Positions 6,579 to 7,795 of a stretch of DNA of 7,795 bases are shown here, one piece after another; position 1 is the first letter of the stretch, and every line of letters starts with the position of its first letter. This DNA comes from Ignavibacteria bacterium UBA5771 (lineage in GTDB: Bacteria > Bacteroidota > Ignavibacteria > Kapaibacteriales > UBA2268), in NCBI GenBank assembly GCA_002418685.1, contig DIEP01000047.1:1-7795 (forward strand), in the 5' to 3' direction. The notes below the pieces were generated by a model. That model was not told where the DNA came from, did not search any database, and worked only from the letters and a program-made list of their open reading frames with translations. The position numbers and the translations under genes are program-made.

Positions 6579-6594
6579 TATAATAATTATTATA
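6579..6594 (-). promoter_or_regulatory. Possible uppP promoter -10 inside a perfect palindrome
   Basis: TATAATAATTATTATA is a 16-bp perfect, all-A/T palindrome. Read on the - strand it contains TATAAT at 6594-6589, about 45 nt before the uppP ATG, with a loose TTAATT about 16 nt further upstream. This would fit a sigma70-type promoter, but such matches arise easily in AT-rich DNA and I see no Bacteroidota-type TTTG/TAnnTTTG pair. Confidence 0.22.
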
Positions 6595-6617
6595 TGTAAT
6601 TTTATATAGTAATTAAC

Positions 6618-6678
6618 CAATTTGGATGGCATAATTATAATTTGGTAACTTATAATTTTGGAAAATTACAACAATTGG
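6618..6678. repeat. Repeated AATTTGG-like words and an inverted repeat upstream of uppP
   Basis: Four related words, CAATTTGG (6618-6625), TAATTTGG (6638-6645), TAATTTTGG (6653-6661) and CAATTGG (6672-6678), recur with their GG ends 20, 16 and 17 nt apart. Between them AATTATAA (6633-6640) and TTATAATT (6650-6657) make a perfect 8-bp inverted repeat around a 9-nt spacer. This could be an operator array or the end structure of the upstream permease mRNA; its role is unproven. Confidence 0.35.
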
Positions 6679-6752
6679 AAAAAATAGAATTAAATAACCA
6701 ATATACTGTGAAATAAAGAAATAATGTCAAATATCCATTTTGGAAATAGCAC

Positions 6753-7795
6753 TTATTTTATATGGATGTGCATTTTCTTGAAAATATCTGTTATTTTTCG
6801 GAGGAAACTTTCATTATTAACACTTATCATTAATATTATTCCTATTATTCCGACAAGGATATCGCCTCCCCACATACTTAGAACAGGAGAGATTATTCCT
6901 CTATCAGCAAGCTTTTCACCGCCAATTAATGATACCCAATTAAATATATAGAACAAAAGACTGACCGCCGCTGCCACACCGAAATTTCCTCTGCGAATGA
7001 TTATGCCGAGCGGTGCCGCAATCAAAACAAATACAAAGCAGGCAAAGGGAATTGAATATTTCTTTTGGATTTCTACATTATATTGGTCAATCCGCTTCTG
7101 CAAACTTTCCACACTGCTCATCGCCGCATACATATTAGTCTTGAAGTGACTAACTTGTATCTCAGCTGTTTTTAATGAATTAATATATGCAAGAGAATTA
7201 CTATCGTAATTTTTTAAATCAGGGTTTATAAATTTCTGATTATAACTCACTTGATTTCCTAATAATATATAATTCAAGTGATTATAGATTAAAGAATCGA
7301 ATTCTTGCATTTTAACAGATTTATTTTTTTCTAATCCGTCGATAATTTGCTGCATATCTGAAATCCGCATTTCTCTATCGCCACGTGAAAAAATATCTGC
7401 ACTTGACCGATTGAAAAAGAAATCCGAAGCATCAACATAAATTTTCCCTTCTTTGAAATCGATTATTCTATAAATGTTTGGGCGGGTCTTAAATATTTGG
7501 TGCATTTCTCCATCATAAAGCGTTATTATCATTTTGGAATAAGTCGGGTTGCTTTTAATATATCCGCTATCAGCTGAAATGATATTTTGTGTGAACATTT
7601 TTGTATTATCGTAAATTGTGACTCCCGTCATCTTTCCTGAAATCGAATCCACTTTACGCGATAGTATTGTGTATCCGCTGATTGCTTGCGAAAATTGTCC
7701 CGATTCAAGCGAAAAAGTCGGTTTTTTTCTGCTTATATCAGCCATTAGAATCTTTGCTTTATGATTTGCTTCGGGCAGCACATAGTCATTAAATA
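6753..7795 (-). CDS. LptF/LptG-family LPS export permease, 5' end cut by window edge
   Basis: Inner-membrane permease of the LptB2FG exporter, which extracts lipopolysaccharide and passes it to LptC/LptA. The frame is open to the right edge and begins FNDYVLPEANHKAK, the conserved segment where helix 3 leaves the membrane, so about 100 N-terminal residues with the first three helices are outside the window; the GTG at 7781 is internal. What remains is the periplasmic beta-jellyroll (about residues 15-130 from the visible start), a helical, charged stretch (about 145-245), and the three C-terminal helices (about 248-267, 270-290, 309-325). Diagnostic pieces are IPFACFVFVLIAAPLGIIIR, GGEKLADRGIISPVLSMWGG and the short basic cytosolic tail. 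LptF and LptG cannot be told apart here. The helical stretch before helix 4 is longer than in E. coli LptG. uppP lies 208 bp downstream in the same direction. Confidence 0.92.
   Translation of the reverse strand, partial: FNDYVLPEANHKAKILMADISRKKPTFSLESGQFSQAISGYTILSRKVDSISGKMTGVTIYDNTKMFTQNIISADSGYIKSNPTYSKMIITLYDGEMHQIFKTRPNIYRIIDFKEGKIYVDASDFFFNRSSADIFSRGDREMRISDMQQIIDGLEKNKSVKMQEFDSLIYNHLNYILLGNQVSYNQKFINPDLKNYDSNSLAYINSLKTAEIQVSHFKTNMYAAMSSVESLQKRIDQYNVEIQKKYSIPFACFVFVLIAAPLGIIIRRGNFGVAAAVSLLFYIFNWVSLIGGEKLADRGIISPVLSMWGGDILVGIIGIILMISVNNESFLRKITDIFKKMHIHIK

Noticed and set aside
7779..7781. GTG as the start of the LptF/G gene
   Set aside because: The frame continues to the right edge with NDY before the conserved VLPEAN segment; the real start is outside the window.
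1..7795. CRISPR arrays, tRNA/rRNA genes, insertion sequences, phage or defence genes
   Set aside because: Looked for on both strands; no spaced repeats, cloverleaf, transposase, integrase or toxin-like frames were found.

Overview
The window comes from an AT-rich, Gram-negative bacterium. An LptF/LptG-type lipopolysaccharide-export permease and a heptosyltransferase-like GT9 glycosyltransferase imply an LPS-bearing outer membrane. Most genes lack a Shine-Dalgarno sequence, and low-GC envelope genes are typical of the Bacteroidota/Ignavibacteriota/Kapabacteria side of the FCB group. That placement is an inference from style and gene content; there is no rRNA or other marker here to prove it.

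Layout: two genes run on the + strand, a GT9 glycosyltransferase truncated by the left edge (2-892) and pepT peptidase T (907-2163), only 14 nt apart. A gene-poor stretch of about 420 bp (2164-2582) follows and holds several hairpins. One is a good intrinsic terminator for the - strand. Everything to the right is on the - strand. In transcription order from the right edge it is: an LptF/LptG permease truncated by the right edge (6753-7795), uppP (5750-6544), khtT and khtU (5208-5699 and 4061-5215, overlapping by 8 nt), a SpoU/TrmH-family RNA methyltransferase (3362-3913), and a divergent MqnA-like protein (2583-3350). The methyltransferase and the MqnA-like gene are tightly coupled, with the ribosome binding site of the second overlapping the stop codon of the first.

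How the genes fit together: GT9, UppP and LptF/G all serve the cell envelope (glycan assembly, recycling of the undecaprenyl carrier, LPS transport). KhtT-KhtU form a regulated K+/H+ antiporter module for ion and pH balance. PepT finishes peptide breakdown in the cytosol. The methyltransferase modifies structured RNA. The MqnA-like protein has the fold of the futalosine-pathway chorismate dehydratase but lacks the family's usual N-terminal motif, so its function is open.

Most of the window is ordinary housekeeping and transport DNA. I see no mobile element, CRISPR array, phage, defence island, tRNA or rRNA, and no convincing new system. The items most worth a second look are the divergent MqnA-like protein, an open frame continuing 53 codons beyond its stop codon, a compact palindrome near 2300 that may be a dispersed repeat, and a repeat-rich region upstream of uppP.
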